Assembly: GCF_014837055.1 (NCBI RefSeq)
Contig: NZ_JACSPQ010000019.1
Span: forward strand, 62,001-126,000
Origin: Phocaeicola faecium
GTDB taxonomy: Bacteria > Bacteroidota > Bacteroidia > Bacteroidales > Bacteroidaceae
Reading direction: 5' to 3'
DNA length: 64,000 bases
Below are positions 35,917 through 45,305 of this stretch, piece by piece (positions within the stretch are counted from its first letter, which is position 1; each line of letters begins with the position of its first letter). The position numbers and the translations under genes were made by a program. The notes beneath the pieces are model-generated. The model saw only the letters and a list, made by a program, of their open reading frames with translations, was not told the origin of the DNA and did not search any database.

Positions 35917-37362
35917 TCAAAATCCCCGTGCCAGTTTCCTGAACACTTCGTCCATGTCTTTGGCTTCAAACTGCTTTTTCAGTTCATCGGGAGTTCCGAT
36001 GGCTCGTATTCGTCCGTCTACCATCATCGATATACGGTCGCAGTATTCAGCTTCGTCCATGCAGTGCGTGGTAACGAAAAAGGTAATACCTCGGGCGGAT
36101 GCTTGGTAAATCAACTCCCAGAATTGTCGGCGCGTGGCAGGATCGACACCACCCGTAGGTTCGTCGAGGAACACAAGGTGCGGGTTATGAATAACTGCTA
36201 CGCCGAATGCCAGCCGTTGTTTCCATCCCGGCGGAAGTTTGCGCACTAAGGTGTCACGCTCTTCATACAGCCCGATGCTGTGTAACATCGTTTCGATTCG
36301 GGAAGCAATTTCGTTGGAAGGAACGCCGTAAATACCGGCAAACAAACGCATGTTTTCCCATACTTTCAAATCTTCGTACAGTGAAAATTTCTGGCTCATG
36401 TATCCGATGTTCTTTTTTATCTCTTCGCTTTGAGTACGTACGTCGAACCCCAAAACCTTCGCTTCTCCTCCGGAAGGTATGCTCAAACCACAGAGGATAC
36501 GCATGGCGGTTGTTTTTCCGGCTCCATTGGCTCCGAGGAATCCGAGCACTTCCCCGCGTTCCACCTCAAATGAAATTCCGTCGACGGCGGTAAACGTACC
36601 GAATCGTTTTACCAGCCCTTTCACGCTAATGGCAAGTTGGTTTTCTGCTGCAGGAGGATTTCTCTCCAGTTTAGGCGGACAAAGAATTTCTTTGAATCTT
36701 TCCAGTATTTCCGGAGGTGTTCCAATGCCTCGGATATGTCCCTCATGAATAAATGCGATGCGGTGACACATGCTTGCCTCGTCCATAAAGGGCGTAGACA
36801 CCACAATGGTAATTCCCTGTTTGCTTAATCTCTCCAGTATTGTCCAAAACTCTCTGCGCGATACCGGATCTACTCCCGTGGTAGGTTCGTCGAGCAGCAA
36901 CACTTCCGGGCTGTGAACCAAAGCGCAGCAAAGTGCGAGTTTCTGTTTCATCCCGCCGGATAGTGCTCCCGCCCGCCGTTTGCGAAACGGTTCTATCTGC
37001 CGGTAGATGTCATTTATCAGTTCGCGGTGTGCCGCCACGGAGGTACCGAACAGTGTGGCAAAAAAGTTCAGGTTTTCTTCTACCGTCAAATCTTGATACA
37101 GCGAAAACTTTCCGGGCATGTATCCTGTGCGTCTACGGATAGCCTTATACTCTTTTTCTGTATCAAATCCGCATACATACGTCGTACCCTTTTCGGCAGA
37201 AACCAGCGTGGCAATGATGCGGAAGAGAGTCGTTTTCCCGGCTCCGTCCGGACCTATCAATCCGAATATCTCTCCCCGCTTTACGTGGAAAGACACATCG
37301 CTCAGTGCTTCGGTCACCCCGTAGTGTTTGGTAATATGATTTACTTCGATGATACTTTCCAT
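35917..37362 (-). CDS. Tandem ABC ATPase (YbhF-like)
   Basis: 481 residues containing two nucleotide-binding domains. Domain 1: Walker A GPDGAGKTT, signature LSGGMKQK, Walker B LLLDEPTTGVDP, but the H-loop reads STPFMDEA without histidine. Domain 2: Walker A GANGAGKTT, signature degenerate as LPPGWKQR, Walker B VFLDEPTGGVDP, H-loop TTHCMDEA intact. One of the two ATP sites is therefore probably non-hydrolytic. E. coli YbhF, as I recall it, has the same asymmetry, so this is a family trait and not decay. It powers the two permeases that follow. Confidence 0.92.
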   Translation of the reverse strand: MESIIEVNHITKHYGVTEALSDVSFHVKRGEIFGLIGPDGAGKTTLFRIIATLVSAEKGTTYVCGFDTEKEYKAIRRRTGYMPGKFSLYQDLTVEENLNFFATLFGTSVAAHRELINDIYRQIEPFRKRRAGALSGGMKQKLALCCALVHSPEVLLLDEPTTGVDPVSRREFWTILERLSKQGITIVVSTPFMDEASMCHRIAFIHEGHIRGIGTPPEILERFKEILCPPKLERNPPAAENQLAISVKGLVKRFGTFTAVDGISFEVERGEVLGFLGANGAGKTTAMRILCGLSIPSGGEAKVLGFDVRTQSEEIKKNIGYMSQKFSLYEDLKVWENMRLFAGIYGVPSNEIASRIETMLHSIGLYEERDTLVRKLPPGWKQRLAFGVAVIHNPHLVFLDEPTGGVDPATRRQFWELIYQASARGITFFVTTHCMDEAEYCDRISMMVDGRIRAIGTPDELKKQFEAKDMDEVFRKLARGF

Positions 37363-37379
37363 ATCCGTTCGTTTTTTGC

Positions 37380-38291
37380 TTATTGCTGCGTTTCGTTGTT
37401 AAACTTTACTTCGCCGTACATGCCCAGTTTGATGAATCCGTCATTGTGTACTGCTATTTTCACGGCATATACTTGGTGAGAGCGTTCATCGTTGGTAAGG
37501 ATGGTTTTAGGTGTAAATTCGGCTTCGTCGGCAATCCATGTTACTGTGCCTTCGTATGGAATACGGTTGTCGTCACCAAAATCGGCGAATACTTTTACTT
37601 TGCTTCCTAATTTTATTTGCGACAACTGGGTGGATGTTATGTAAGCGCGTAGGAAAACATGCTCCATATCGGCTATTTTAAACAACGGCTTGCCGATGGA
37701 TGCCACTTCGCCCGGCTCGGCATATTTGGCAAGTACCGTTCCGCTGATGGGAGCAAGGACATGGCATTTGCGCAACTGGTCTTCGATTTGGGCGACTTGG
37801 ATGGCTACCGACGAACTTTGCTCGTTGAGGCTTGTCGTACTGTTGGTCAGCGTAGAAAGTTGAGCGTCCAACTGTCGGCGCAGGACGGCGAGTTGCGAAT
37901 CCCAGTCGTCTAACTGCTTGCGGTTGGCAGCGTTGGCTTTCAACAGATTTGCCACACGTTCCCGTTCGCGTTCCGCTTTAGCGATTTGTTCTTGCGTAGA
38001 GGCAATTTGCTTGCGGATGTCAGGCCGTTGGCTTTTTACGGATTTCATGTTTGCCTCTAATTGCAATTTCTTCAAGTAAAGCTGTACGGTATCTATCAGT
38101 CCTACCTCTTCATGTTGTTTCAGTACGGTTCCTTCTTCCGCGTTGAGTTGAAACAGTCTTCCGTTGGCTTCTGCCGATACGATGATTTCAGTCGCTTCGA
38201 ATGTCCCCGTGGCATCAAAATCCTCATTGGAGCGGCAAGCCGACAGGCCTGTCGCTATGATAGTGGCAAGGAGTAAATGTAAGCGTCTCAT
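37380..38291 (-). CDS. Membrane fusion lipoprotein, HlyD/YbhG-like
   Basis: 303 residues. The N-terminus ends in the lipobox LSAC (Cys19), so it is probably a lipoprotein of the inner membrane. A split biotinyl-lipoyl domain (about 40-70 and 180-210) flanks a long coiled-coil hairpin (about 70-175), followed by a beta-barrel domain. It links the ABC pump in the inner membrane to the TolC-like protein encoded 23 nt upstream. Confidence 0.9.
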   Translation of the reverse strand: MRRLHLLLATIIATGLSACRSNEDFDATGTFEATEIIVSAEANGRLFQLNAEEGTVLKQHEEVGLIDTVQLYLKKLQLEANMKSVKSQRPDIRKQIASTQEQIAKAERERERVANLLKANAANRKQLDDWDSQLAVLRRQLDAQLSTLTNSTTSLNEQSSSVAIQVAQIEDQLRKCHVLAPISGTVLAKYAEPGEVASIGKPLFKIADMEHVFLRAYITSTQLSQIKLGSKVKVFADFGDDNRIPYEGTVTWIADEAEFTPKTILTNDERSHQVYAVKIAVHNDGFIKLGMYGEVKFNNETQQ

Positions 38292-38314
38292 AAATGTATA
38301 TTTTTAGGTTATCT

Positions 38315-39568
38315 TTAATTGGTTAAGTGCTTTTGTTCGTAAATCTCCATCAGTAACTGTATTTCGTGTTGCGCTTTTGTTTGCCGGGCAAGATTTTCGG
38401 CAGTCAGTTCCCGAAGCATCTCAGTTACAGTCAGTGTCCCGTTGGCTACTTTGGCTTCGGCTGAGCGGCGTATGTTGGACCGCAGGCGAATAATTTCATC
38501 GTCTTTTTCCATTTGTTGGCGTAAAGCATGGATGGCTCCCTCCTGTTCGGCAAGCTGCAAGTGGGTATTCAGTAAGAACACGTCGCGTTTGCTTGCTATT
38601 TGTAGCTGTTCGGTATCGAGTTTCCGTCTGTCATTCTTCAAGGTATACAGGCTTCCGAAATTCCAATTCATCCGTGCCCCTACGATGTAGTAAGCCTCGA
38701 ATTTGTCTTTCAGCATGTTCAATCCCGGATTGCCGTAACCTCCTTGTGCGAACAGACTGAGTCGCGGCAAATATCCTGTGCGCAAATGTTGGCGGCGAAT
38801 GTCGAGCGTATGTTCTTGCGCGTCGTATAGCGATAATTCCGGACGCCGGATAACGAGAGCTGATTCTTCGGCTGGCAGAACGGGACGTTCTAAAAGGATA
38901 TCGGGCGAAAGCTCTTTTCCCGTGAGCAGCGCAAGCATCCGTACGTAAGACCGTCGGTTGGTTTCGAGAGTGATTCGCTGTTGTTTATTGTTGAGAATCT
39001 CTACGTTTACGGCATCCACATCCGCATCGTTTGCCGTACCGTTGTCGCGGTAAGCCGAAACGTTTTGCAAATTTCTTTCGAGTTCTTCGTGGAATAAGGC
39101 GTTTTGTTTCAGTTGCTCATCTATCAGTAAGATGCCGAAGAAAATCCGATTCACCTGTTCGTTGAGCGCATACATGCTTACGTCCAACTGGCGGGCTGCT
39201 TCGTCCGATTCGGCTTCTACTTGACGTTTCCGGTTTCGTATCTCTCCGCCGTCCCAAATGTTCTGGCGCACTTCCGCCACTATCTGGTACTGGTCTTTAG
39301 GCAGTCCGTGAAAGTCTACTTCGGGAATCGAAAACGGCAAAGTGGTCGCATCGCTTTGGTAAGAGGCTTTTCCGCTTATCGAAAATTGAGGCAAGTTTCC
39401 CCGTGTGGCATTCGAGAGGGTGTATTGTTCCGATAAGCGAATCAGGTCGTATTGCCTTGCCAGCGGGTAATTTTGTTGTGCGGCAGCCCGACATTCGTCC
39501 AAAGTCACCTGTCCGAAAGTAGAAAGGCAGAAGCCACAAAACAGCATCAATAAACAGGTTCGTATCAT
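38315..39568 (-). CDS. TolC-family outer membrane efflux protein
   Basis: First gene of the ABC efflux operon. Signal peptide MIRTCLLMLFCGFCL...FGQ; the ATG at 39568 is chosen because an upstream in-frame ATG (39634) would place a charged stretch before it. The remaining ~400 residues are mostly long helices with the two internal repeats of the OEP family. It forms the exit duct for the ABC pump. A -7 box lies 29 nt upstream (39597-39604). Confidence 0.9.
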   Translation of the reverse strand: MIRTCLLMLFCGFCLSTFGQVTLDECRAAAQQNYPLARQYDLIRLSEQYTLSNATRGNLPQFSISGKASYQSDATTLPFSIPEVDFHGLPKDQYQIVAEVRQNIWDGGEIRNRKRQVEAESDEAARQLDVSMYALNEQVNRIFFGILLIDEQLKQNALFHEELERNLQNVSAYRDNGTANDADVDAVNVEILNNKQQRITLETNRRSYVRMLALLTGKELSPDILLERPVLPAEESALVIRRPELSLYDAQEHTLDIRRQHLRTGYLPRLSLFAQGGYGNPGLNMLKDKFEAYYIVGARMNWNFGSLYTLKNDRRKLDTEQLQIASKRDVFLLNTHLQLAEQEGAIHALRQQMEKDDEIIRLRSNIRRSAEAKVANGTLTVTEMLRELTAENLARQTKAQHEIQLLMEIYEQKHLTN

Positions 39569-39596
39569 AAATAAGTCGATTTTGAGGTTCTTTTTG

Positions 39597-39604
39597 CAAA
39601 TATA
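39597..39604 (-). promoter_or_regulatory. -7 box of the ABC efflux operon
   Basis: TATATTTG on the minus strand (39604-39597) with no TTTG at the -33 position, as in activator-dependent promoters. The divergent AraC gene is the obvious candidate regulator. Confidence 0.45.
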
Positions 39605-39701
39605 GATTGTTCTGTCCATATTAAGAAGTTCCATTGTTTGCTTTGAATGTTCTGTTTGTTTGATTTTGCACCTGACATCTCTTGTTTTTGTTGCGAATAA
39701 T

Positions 39702-39709
39702 TATCTTTG
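39702..39709 (+). promoter_or_regulatory. -7 box of the AraC regulator gene
   Basis: TATCTTTG, 26 nt before the ATG. No clear -33 box. About 95 bp separate it from the divergent efflux -7 box, room for shared operator sites. Confidence 0.4.
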
Positions 39710-39735
39710 CGGGAAGTAATATTAAAATATAGAAT

Positions 39736-40647
39736 ATGGAACAGAATGGCCTTTTTCTGCTTGCTTTGCAGCAGATACACGATTTCCCCTTTACGCGGCG
39801 TAATGAAAGTCGTTTCATTACCCCCGAACTGGGTTTTGTGCGTTCGGTAGAGGGGATGGAAGAGATTTCGGAATCTATACTGATACCGGGAAAACCCTAT
39901 CGGCTGACCGAAGGAAGGATTGTTTATATCCGGTCGGGGCATATCCGTGTCCGTATTAATCTGCGTGAGGTGATTGTTTCATCAAACCAGTTAGTGGTCA
40001 CATCGCCGGGAGCTGTGCTTGAGTTTGTGGAGATGCCTAAAAACATAGATGTTACCATGCTGACTTTTGTTGATGATTTTATGGAAGGTTGGCAGAAAGA
40101 GCCTTTGCTGCACGCTTACTTGCAAGGAGGAATTTTCTTTGTTGTCGATTTGAATGAAAAGGAGCGGAAGCGGTTGGTTATGTTCTTGGATTTGATTTGG
40201 GACGTGTTACACGACGAGCCTTTCCCGCGCGATACTGTCCGGAGTCTTATTTCCGCTTTGTTTCGTCAGATGGAAGTGTGTTATCATCGCGATGCTACGG
40301 TGTCGCGTCAGGAACATACCCGTCGGGAAAAACTTTTCAACAGGTTTATCAACCTTGTTAATAAGTATGCCGTTTCTGAACGGAACGTATCGTTTTATGC
40401 AGATAATCTGTATCTTACACCTCGCTATCTGAGTACGGTGATTCGGGATACCAGCGGAAAAACCGTGATGGACTGGGTGAATGAAGCTGTTATCCAAGAA
40501 GCCAAGTTGCAACTTTGTTACACCGATAAGTTGGTTTATCAGATAGCAGACGACTTGAATTTTCCGAACGCTTCGTTCTTTTGCAAGTTTTTCCGCCGCA
40601 TAACCGGAAAAACGCCTTACGAGTATAGAAAAGAGAGGTCTAAATAA
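39736..40647 (+). CDS. AraC-family transcriptional regulator
   Basis: 303 residues. The N-terminal ~180 residues look like a cupin-type sensing domain (ESILIPGKPYRL, IVYIRSGHIRVRI). The C-terminal ~100 residues form the double helix-turn-helix: YADNLYLTPRYLSTVIRDTSG for the first unit and IADDLNFPNASFFCKFFRR for the second, ending in GKTPYEYR. It is transcribed away from the ABC efflux operon and toward the EmrAB-like operon, so it may control either or both. Ligand unknown. Confidence 0.92.
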   Translation: MEQNGLFLLALQQIHDFPFTRRNESRFITPELGFVRSVEGMEEISESILIPGKPYRLTEGRIVYIRSGHIRVRINLREVIVSSNQLVVTSPGAVLEFVEMPKNIDVTMLTFVDDFMEGWQKEPLLHAYLQGGIFFVVDLNEKERKRLVMFLDLIWDVLHDEPFPRDTVRSLISALFRQMEVCYHRDATVSRQEHTRREKLFNRFINLVNKYAVSERNVSFYADNLYLTPRYLSTVIRDTSGKTVMDWVNEAVIQEAKLQLCYTDKLVYQIADDLNFPNASFFCKFFRRITGKTPYEYRKERSK

Positions 40648-40652
40648 GGTGA

Positions 40653-40740
40653 AAAACGCTACCCATAGAACGGAGTAATTCTATGGGTAGAACCGGTTAA
40701 CGCTACCGCATGGGATGAGTAACGCTAACGGTTGCGTTTT
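40653..40740. repeat. 88-bp intergenic element, copy C
   Basis: AAAACGC (40653-40659) to GCGTTTT (40734-40740). It contains a perfect 12-bp hairpin CTACCCATAGAA (40659-40670) / TTCTATGGGTAG (40679-40690) and the word AACGCTAACGGTTGCGTTTT (40721-40740), 19 of 20 bases identical to the complement of copies D and E. It lies between two convergent genes, starting 6 nt after the AraC stop. Confidence 0.7.
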
Positions 40741-40764
40741 CCGGGGGTAATCCGAGCACTTCCG

Positions 40765-42360
40765 CTACCTCTGTCTGGGCTTGGAAAACGTTTCGGCTAT
40801 CTCTTTACGCAGGCTGCGCCAACCGGGTATCTGTTTTAATTCGCGGCGTATGGGGGCATCGTATAGCAAAAATAAAAGAAACAGCAAGATGCAGCCGTAG
40901 ATAGCCCAACCGTAAATCTGTTTGACGCTGATTTCCATCATTTGTGAGATGAATCTCTCTATGTAATCGCCGGATATGAAAGCGTTTTTCCCTAACGAAG
41001 TATGATTGATTGCCGCCCCGTAACGGGAAATGTTGTCGGATACGTAATACGACAGTCCGCGGGTGTACAGGGCAGCTCCCATTACGCCGCCTACTATCAT
41101 GTGCAGCATGTTGAATACGCTTAGGGCTTGGAAGAAATGCTGAAAAGTCATGATTTCTTCCAGAAACGTCATGAAAGTTGCGCTCAAAATGGCGTACGCA
41201 AAGCCGCGGCACAAGGTAGGAAGGTAAAGTTGAGACAAATGGATGTCTGATGACACGGTGAAATAATACCCTATTAAGTAACAGCCTATACCCGCTATCC
41301 CGACAATGATAAGACGCAGGTAATTAAACCGTTTTACGTGCATCCACCAGTAGGCAAACAGGCATCCGCCGATTACGCCGATGAGCATCATCCAATCTAA
41401 CTGCACGCTGACGGTTTCCTCGTATCGCATTACATCAGAGTAAAACACTTCTTCCAATACATGTTCGGTGGCGAGCAATCCTTCGACCACCGTTATCAGG
41501 AGCAGTACAGGGATTAAATGCCGATATGTCCACATCTTTGGCTCGAAAAAAGGATGACGGATGGAGCACATCCGCCCCACGCAAACCGTCAGTGTAAGCA
41601 CGATGATTACGGCAAGCCGGCAGATAACCGGACTGTTCCACCAGTCGTACCAATCGGCGTAGTTGAAGAAATACGCCACTTCCAATAAAAAAGCAGACCA
41701 AAGCACTGCACCCAACCAGTCGATGCCGAATAGCGGAAACTTCTTGATAATACGGAAATGGCGGATACAGGTATGCAGTACCAGCAAATCGATTACCATG
41801 ATTCCGGCAATAAACCAGTGCATGTAACTCCAGTGGAAATAATACATCAGATACACCGAACAGAGGTCGGACGCTTGCATACTGCCCAATATAATAATGT
41901 GAAGCATGGGAAAGAATACGGTGAAGTCTCGCTTCGGCGTCATCCAAAGCTGGATATTCGACATACATTCGAAAGTTCCCTGAATTTTGCAGATACCCTC
42001 CACGAAACATATCGCCCACAAAAGCGGCAGAAACCTGACGTGTGGAGCTATCAGGTTGCAACATAATACTCCCGTTGCCGCGGCTATCAGTAACGTTTTG
42101 TTCGTAAAGCGGAACTTCATGCGGAACAATAACGGAAAGTAGATTGCCATTCCCGCCAAATTTGCATAAAGACACATCATCAGGTCTTCACGCATCAAGG
42201 CAGTTTCTCCCATCATTTGGTTCAGTGTGCCCAGATACAATCCCCCCGAAAGCTGGAAAGTAATAGCAAAAAAGACATAAATCCACGGCTGAATCTTGCG
42301 AGGCACGAATGAGCGGAACATCGGCATCGTAAAAGGGCCGTTTAATACAGGCGCTCCCAT
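40765..42360 (-). CDS. MFS efflux transporter (EmrB/DHA2-like)
   Basis: 531 residues with twelve or more hydrophobic segments throughout. Length, and position behind an EmrA-like fusion protein and a TolC-like protein, fit a DHA2-type drug:proton antiporter in a tripartite pump. Classical DHA2 motifs are weak here, so it may be a Bacteroidetes-specific branch. It starts 8 nt after the EmrA-like stop. In-frame ATGs at residues 12 and 14 are alternative starts. Substrate unknown. Confidence 0.85.
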   Translation of the reverse strand: MGAPVLNGPFTMPMFRSFVPRKIQPWIYVFFAITFQLSGGLYLGTLNQMMGETALMREDLMMCLYANLAGMAIYFPLLFRMKFRFTNKTLLIAAATGVLCCNLIAPHVRFLPLLWAICFVEGICKIQGTFECMSNIQLWMTPKRDFTVFFPMLHIIILGSMQASDLCSVYLMYYFHWSYMHWFIAGIMVIDLLVLHTCIRHFRIIKKFPLFGIDWLGAVLWSAFLLEVAYFFNYADWYDWWNSPVICRLAVIIVLTLTVCVGRMCSIRHPFFEPKMWTYRHLIPVLLLITVVEGLLATEHVLEEVFYSDVMRYEETVSVQLDWMMLIGVIGGCLFAYWWMHVKRFNYLRLIIVGIAGIGCYLIGYYFTVSSDIHLSQLYLPTLCRGFAYAILSATFMTFLEEIMTFQHFFQALSVFNMLHMIVGGVMGAALYTRGLSYYVSDNISRYGAAINHTSLGKNAFISGDYIERFISQMMEISVKQIYGWAIYGCILLFLLFLLYDAPIRRELKQIPGWRSLRKEIAETFSKPRQR

Positions 42361-42368
42361 ACGTGTAC

Positions 42369-43400
42369 TTAATATTTAACTTTACATTCTACATTAAATC
42401 CGGCACGCAAGCGTTTCAGCAAGGCGGCATCGTTGTTCTTCAGACTGATGCGCACCGGAACGCGCTGTTCTACCTTTACGAAATTGCCGGTGGCGTTATC
42501 TTGAGGAATCATCGAAAAGGCAGCTCCCGTAGCGTCCGAGATAGATTCTACTGTGCCTGTGTAAGTCACACCCGGAACGGCGTCGGCAGTCAGCTCTACT
42601 TCAGCCCCCTCCTTGATATGCGAGAGTTGTGTCTCCCGGTAGTTGGCAATAACCCAAAGGTCGTTGCTGTCCACAATGTCCAGCATGGTTTGTCCGGGTT
42701 GTACCAACTGACCTTCGTGGATGTCTTTATGTCCTGTTACGCCGTCGCACGTAGCAAGGATGACCGTATACGAAAGGTTCAGCCGCGCCAACTCGACGGC
42801 CGCCTGAGCCAGCCGTATGCCTGCTTCGTTTTGTTCCAACCGGTGGGCCTGTTCATCTTTAATCAGCGACGTAGACCGTTTGGCGCGCGAAAGCTGTTCG
42901 TAGCGTGCTTGGGTGGCTTCGTACGCAGTCTTCACATTGTCGTACTGCTGACGGGTTACGGCATCTTCCTCCAACAGCTTTTTGTAACGTGACAGCTCGC
43001 GCTGCGCATTCTCCATCCTTACGCGGACTTCCTCGATGCTTGCATCGCTTACGCTTAAATTATTCTGCGTGGTAGCGATGCCTACCGTTGTGGCTTGCCG
43101 TCCCGACAGCGCATTGGCCAAGTCAGCTTCCGCTTGCGCCAACCGTAATTTAAATTCGGTATCCTCAATGATGAGCAAAGTATCTCCTTTCTTTACCGGC
43201 CGGTATTCGTCAAAATAGATTTTCTTTATAAAACCCGCTATCCGGGTATTGATAGGAGTGATGTGTTGTTTTACTTGAGCATTATCGGTATACTCTACTC
43301 CCGGATGGATGAAACGCGAACATACATAAATCAGTCCGATTGCCAGCAAACAGATGATGATGCTATTGTAAGTCAGTTTTTGAATCTTTCTCGTAGTCAT
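42369..43400 (-). CDS. HlyD-family membrane fusion protein (EmrA-like)
   Basis: 343 residues. One N-terminal membrane anchor (about 12-30), then VEYTDNAQVKQHITPINTRIAGFI, the typical EmrA entry into the lipoyl domain. A long coiled coil follows (about 80-200), then LVQPGQTMLDIVD and a C-terminal beta-barrel. Unlike the ABC-linked fusion protein it is membrane-anchored and not a lipoprotein. It bridges the MFS pump and the TolC-like protein encoded 18 nt upstream. Confidence 0.92.
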   Translation of the reverse strand: MTTRKIQKLTYNSIIICLLAIGLIYVCSRFIHPGVEYTDNAQVKQHITPINTRIAGFIKKIYFDEYRPVKKGDTLLIIEDTEFKLRLAQAEADLANALSGRQATTVGIATTQNNLSVSDASIEEVRVRMENAQRELSRYKKLLEEDAVTRQQYDNVKTAYEATQARYEQLSRAKRSTSLIKDEQAHRLEQNEAGIRLAQAAVELARLNLSYTVILATCDGVTGHKDIHEGQLVQPGQTMLDIVDSNDLWVIANYRETQLSHIKEGAEVELTADAVPGVTYTGTVESISDATGAAFSMIPQDNATGNFVKVEQRVPVRISLKNNDAALLKRLRAGFNVECKVKY

Positions 43401-43418
43401 GGTTTGTTGTTTTTTAGT

Positions 43419-44729
43419 TTATAGCGTATGGGTAATGTATTTCATTTTATAATAGTGATAAATAACATTGATGCGTGCGTTGACCAATCCGAGGTCGGCA
43501 CTTAGTTTGGCGTTGCTCGCATCAAGCATATCCGTAAGCAGGGCAAGTTCGTTCTGATACCGGTTATTGGTTACGCTGTAATTCTCGTTGGCAAGTTCCA
43601 CACGCTTTTCCTGCGTCCGCAGGTCGGAATACGCCGTTTGCAGGTTCGTATAATTTGCCTGCACCGCGTTTTCTACCTGTTCTATGGTGAGCCGGTGTGT
43701 TTCTTGCGCTTTGCGTACGTTCAAACGGGCTTGCTTTAACTTCCGGTTGTTCTTAAATAATGATGAAATATTGTATTTCACCCCTATGCCTACATACCAA
43801 TAGTTGAAGTTATTATCCAATACGGGCACTTCAATGGTTATCGGCCCGTCTAAATGTTCGGCTGCCACGAGTGCTATTTGCGGTAATCGTTCCGACCGCT
43901 CCTGCTTAACTTTCTGTTCGTTGATTTGGACTCCCGTTTGTGTCTGCTGCAAAGTCAGATTGCTTTTGCCTGCCATGTCCTGCCATTGCTGTTCGCTCAG
44001 CGTTTGTATGGGAATGTTGACGAGTGTTGAGTCTGGTATGATTTTAGTCTCACGGGGCAGATGCAGGGTTGTAACCAACTGATGGTTCAGAATCTTACAT
44101 GCGTCTTTTACTTGCGTGAGCTGCTGCTTCAGTGTCTCTTTTTGCAGTTCATAGCGGGTAATGTCGTTTTTAAGCGCCGTACCCTGCTCGCGGCGTGCCA
44201 TCATGTTTGCGATAACTTGGTCGGTCAGCTCGATATTCTTTTCCAACACATAGCCCTGATTCTTTAATTTGTAGAGGTCTAGATAATATCCTACTAACAG
44301 AAAACGAATATCCTGCCGGTTCTTTTGTTGGTCGAGTTCGGCTATCAGTTTGTTTAGTTCAGCCAACTCGATGCCACTGTTAATGGCGCCTCCGGCGTAA
44401 ATGACCTGTTGGGCTTCGAGTGCGAAATTATTGCCGAAGTGAGGCATCTCAATTTTCGTTGCATTGCCGAAGTCCCTGTCCCACAGCCTGCCGTTCCCCC
44501 AATAGCTGGCAGAAACAGACAGGTTGATGTCAGGCAACCGTTGTGCTTTGGCAGCTTTCAACTGTTCATCGGCGGCCTCTTTGCCCGTTTTGTAAATCCG
44601 GATACTCTCACTGTTTTCGTCGGCAAGACGAAACATCTCTTCAATGCCCATCACACGGGGCTGGGCATACAAATACAAACTGCATAATGCTGTGTAACAT
44701 AGCATTATGAGTCGCTTTTTCTTGCTCAT
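43419..44729 (-). CDS. TolC-family outer membrane efflux protein
   Basis: First gene of the EmrAB-like operon. ATG at 44729 gives MSKKKRLIML followed by a signal peptide ending near LYAQP; the longer frame to 44852 lacks sense before it. About 410 mature residues, largely helical, with two OEP repeats. It differs clearly from the TolC protein at 38315-39568, so the two pumps have separate exit ducts. Confidence 0.9.
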   Translation of the reverse strand: MSKKKRLIMLCYTALCSLYLYAQPRVMGIEEMFRLADENSESIRIYKTGKEAADEQLKAAKAQRLPDINLSVSASYWGNGRLWDRDFGNATKIEMPHFGNNFALEAQQVIYAGGAINSGIELAELNKLIAELDQQKNRQDIRFLLVGYYLDLYKLKNQGYVLEKNIELTDQVIANMMARREQGTALKNDITRYELQKETLKQQLTQVKDACKILNHQLVTTLHLPRETKIIPDSTLVNIPIQTLSEQQWQDMAGKSNLTLQQTQTGVQINEQKVKQERSERLPQIALVAAEHLDGPITIEVPVLDNNFNYWYVGIGVKYNISSLFKNNRKLKQARLNVRKAQETHRLTIEQVENAVQANYTNLQTAYSDLRTQEKRVELANENYSVTNNRYQNELALLTDMLDASNAKLSADLGLVNARINVIYHYYKMKYITHTL

Positions 44730-45142
44730 AAATAAAAATAAAAAGTAAGTGTTACAGAAAAAATAACTTGATGTATGTACAGACAGGATGCCGATAAGCT
44801 GGGACATGAACCCCCTTCCGGAAGAAATTTCTCCGAAGTGCGTATCATACAAAACGCCCGACCAGTGCAGGCTTTTTGCATCCTATCAAATGTATGAAAA
44901 AAGAAACCGGTGGCAGATTAAATTTGAGCCGATGCTCCCCATGCGTGGAAGTCATGGATTTTGTTTTTGTACACTATTTGATAGTCGTAGTTATACGTTT
45001 TCATGGTTTCTTGTATTGTATTTCCGACTGCAAAGTTAGAATTTCGACCGATAAGTTGTAATCTTTAGGCTTGCTTGTTTTATTACTTTTTAACATACAG
45101 CCTCTGAAATATATGGGGAAATTCCCCTCCGGTTTGCCCCTA
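44730..45142. other. Long intergenic region with a candidate promoter, no gene
   Basis: No ORF here has a ribosome site or coding character. On the minus strand TAACTTTG (45038-45031) and TACATTTG (44894-44887) are two possible -7 boxes for the EmrAB-like operon; the first would give a leader of nearly 300 nt. Neither has a TTTG -33 box. A perfect 13-nt palindrome GGGGAAATTCCCC lies at 45115-45127. Confidence 0.4.
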
Positions 45143-45230
45143 AAAACGCAACCGTTAGTGTTGACCAACTCTTGCGGTAGAATCAGGTAATTCTATTCGA
45201 AAGACTCAGCCACTCTATGGGTAGCGTTTT
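45143..45230. repeat. 88-bp intergenic element, copy D
   Basis: AAAACGC (45143-45149) to GCGTTTT (45224-45230). Its first 20 bases, AAAACGCAACCGTTAGTGTT, are identical to copy E. The right end carries CTATGGGTAGCGTTTT, and the two ends pair over AAAACGC-ACC. It lies 45 nt before the cobQ promoter. Confidence 0.7.
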
Positions 45231-45274
45231 CGTTTTTTTCAAACTTCCTCTTTTACAGGCTTTTACAGGAATGC

Positions 45275-45305
45275 TTTCTTTGTAACAAGAAATGCGCTAT
45301 CTTTG
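45275..45305 (+). promoter_or_regulatory. Promoter of the cobQ-cobD-cbiB operon
   Basis: TTTC (45275-45278), 19 nt, TATCTTTG (45298-45305), 41 nt before the cobQ ATG. The leader is too short for a cobalamin riboswitch and no B12-box was seen upstream. Confidence 0.5.

Noticed and set aside
44788..45039. Plus-strand ORF of 83 codons before cobQ
   Set aside because: No ribosome-binding site and no family resemblance; it lies in the leader of the divergent efflux operon.
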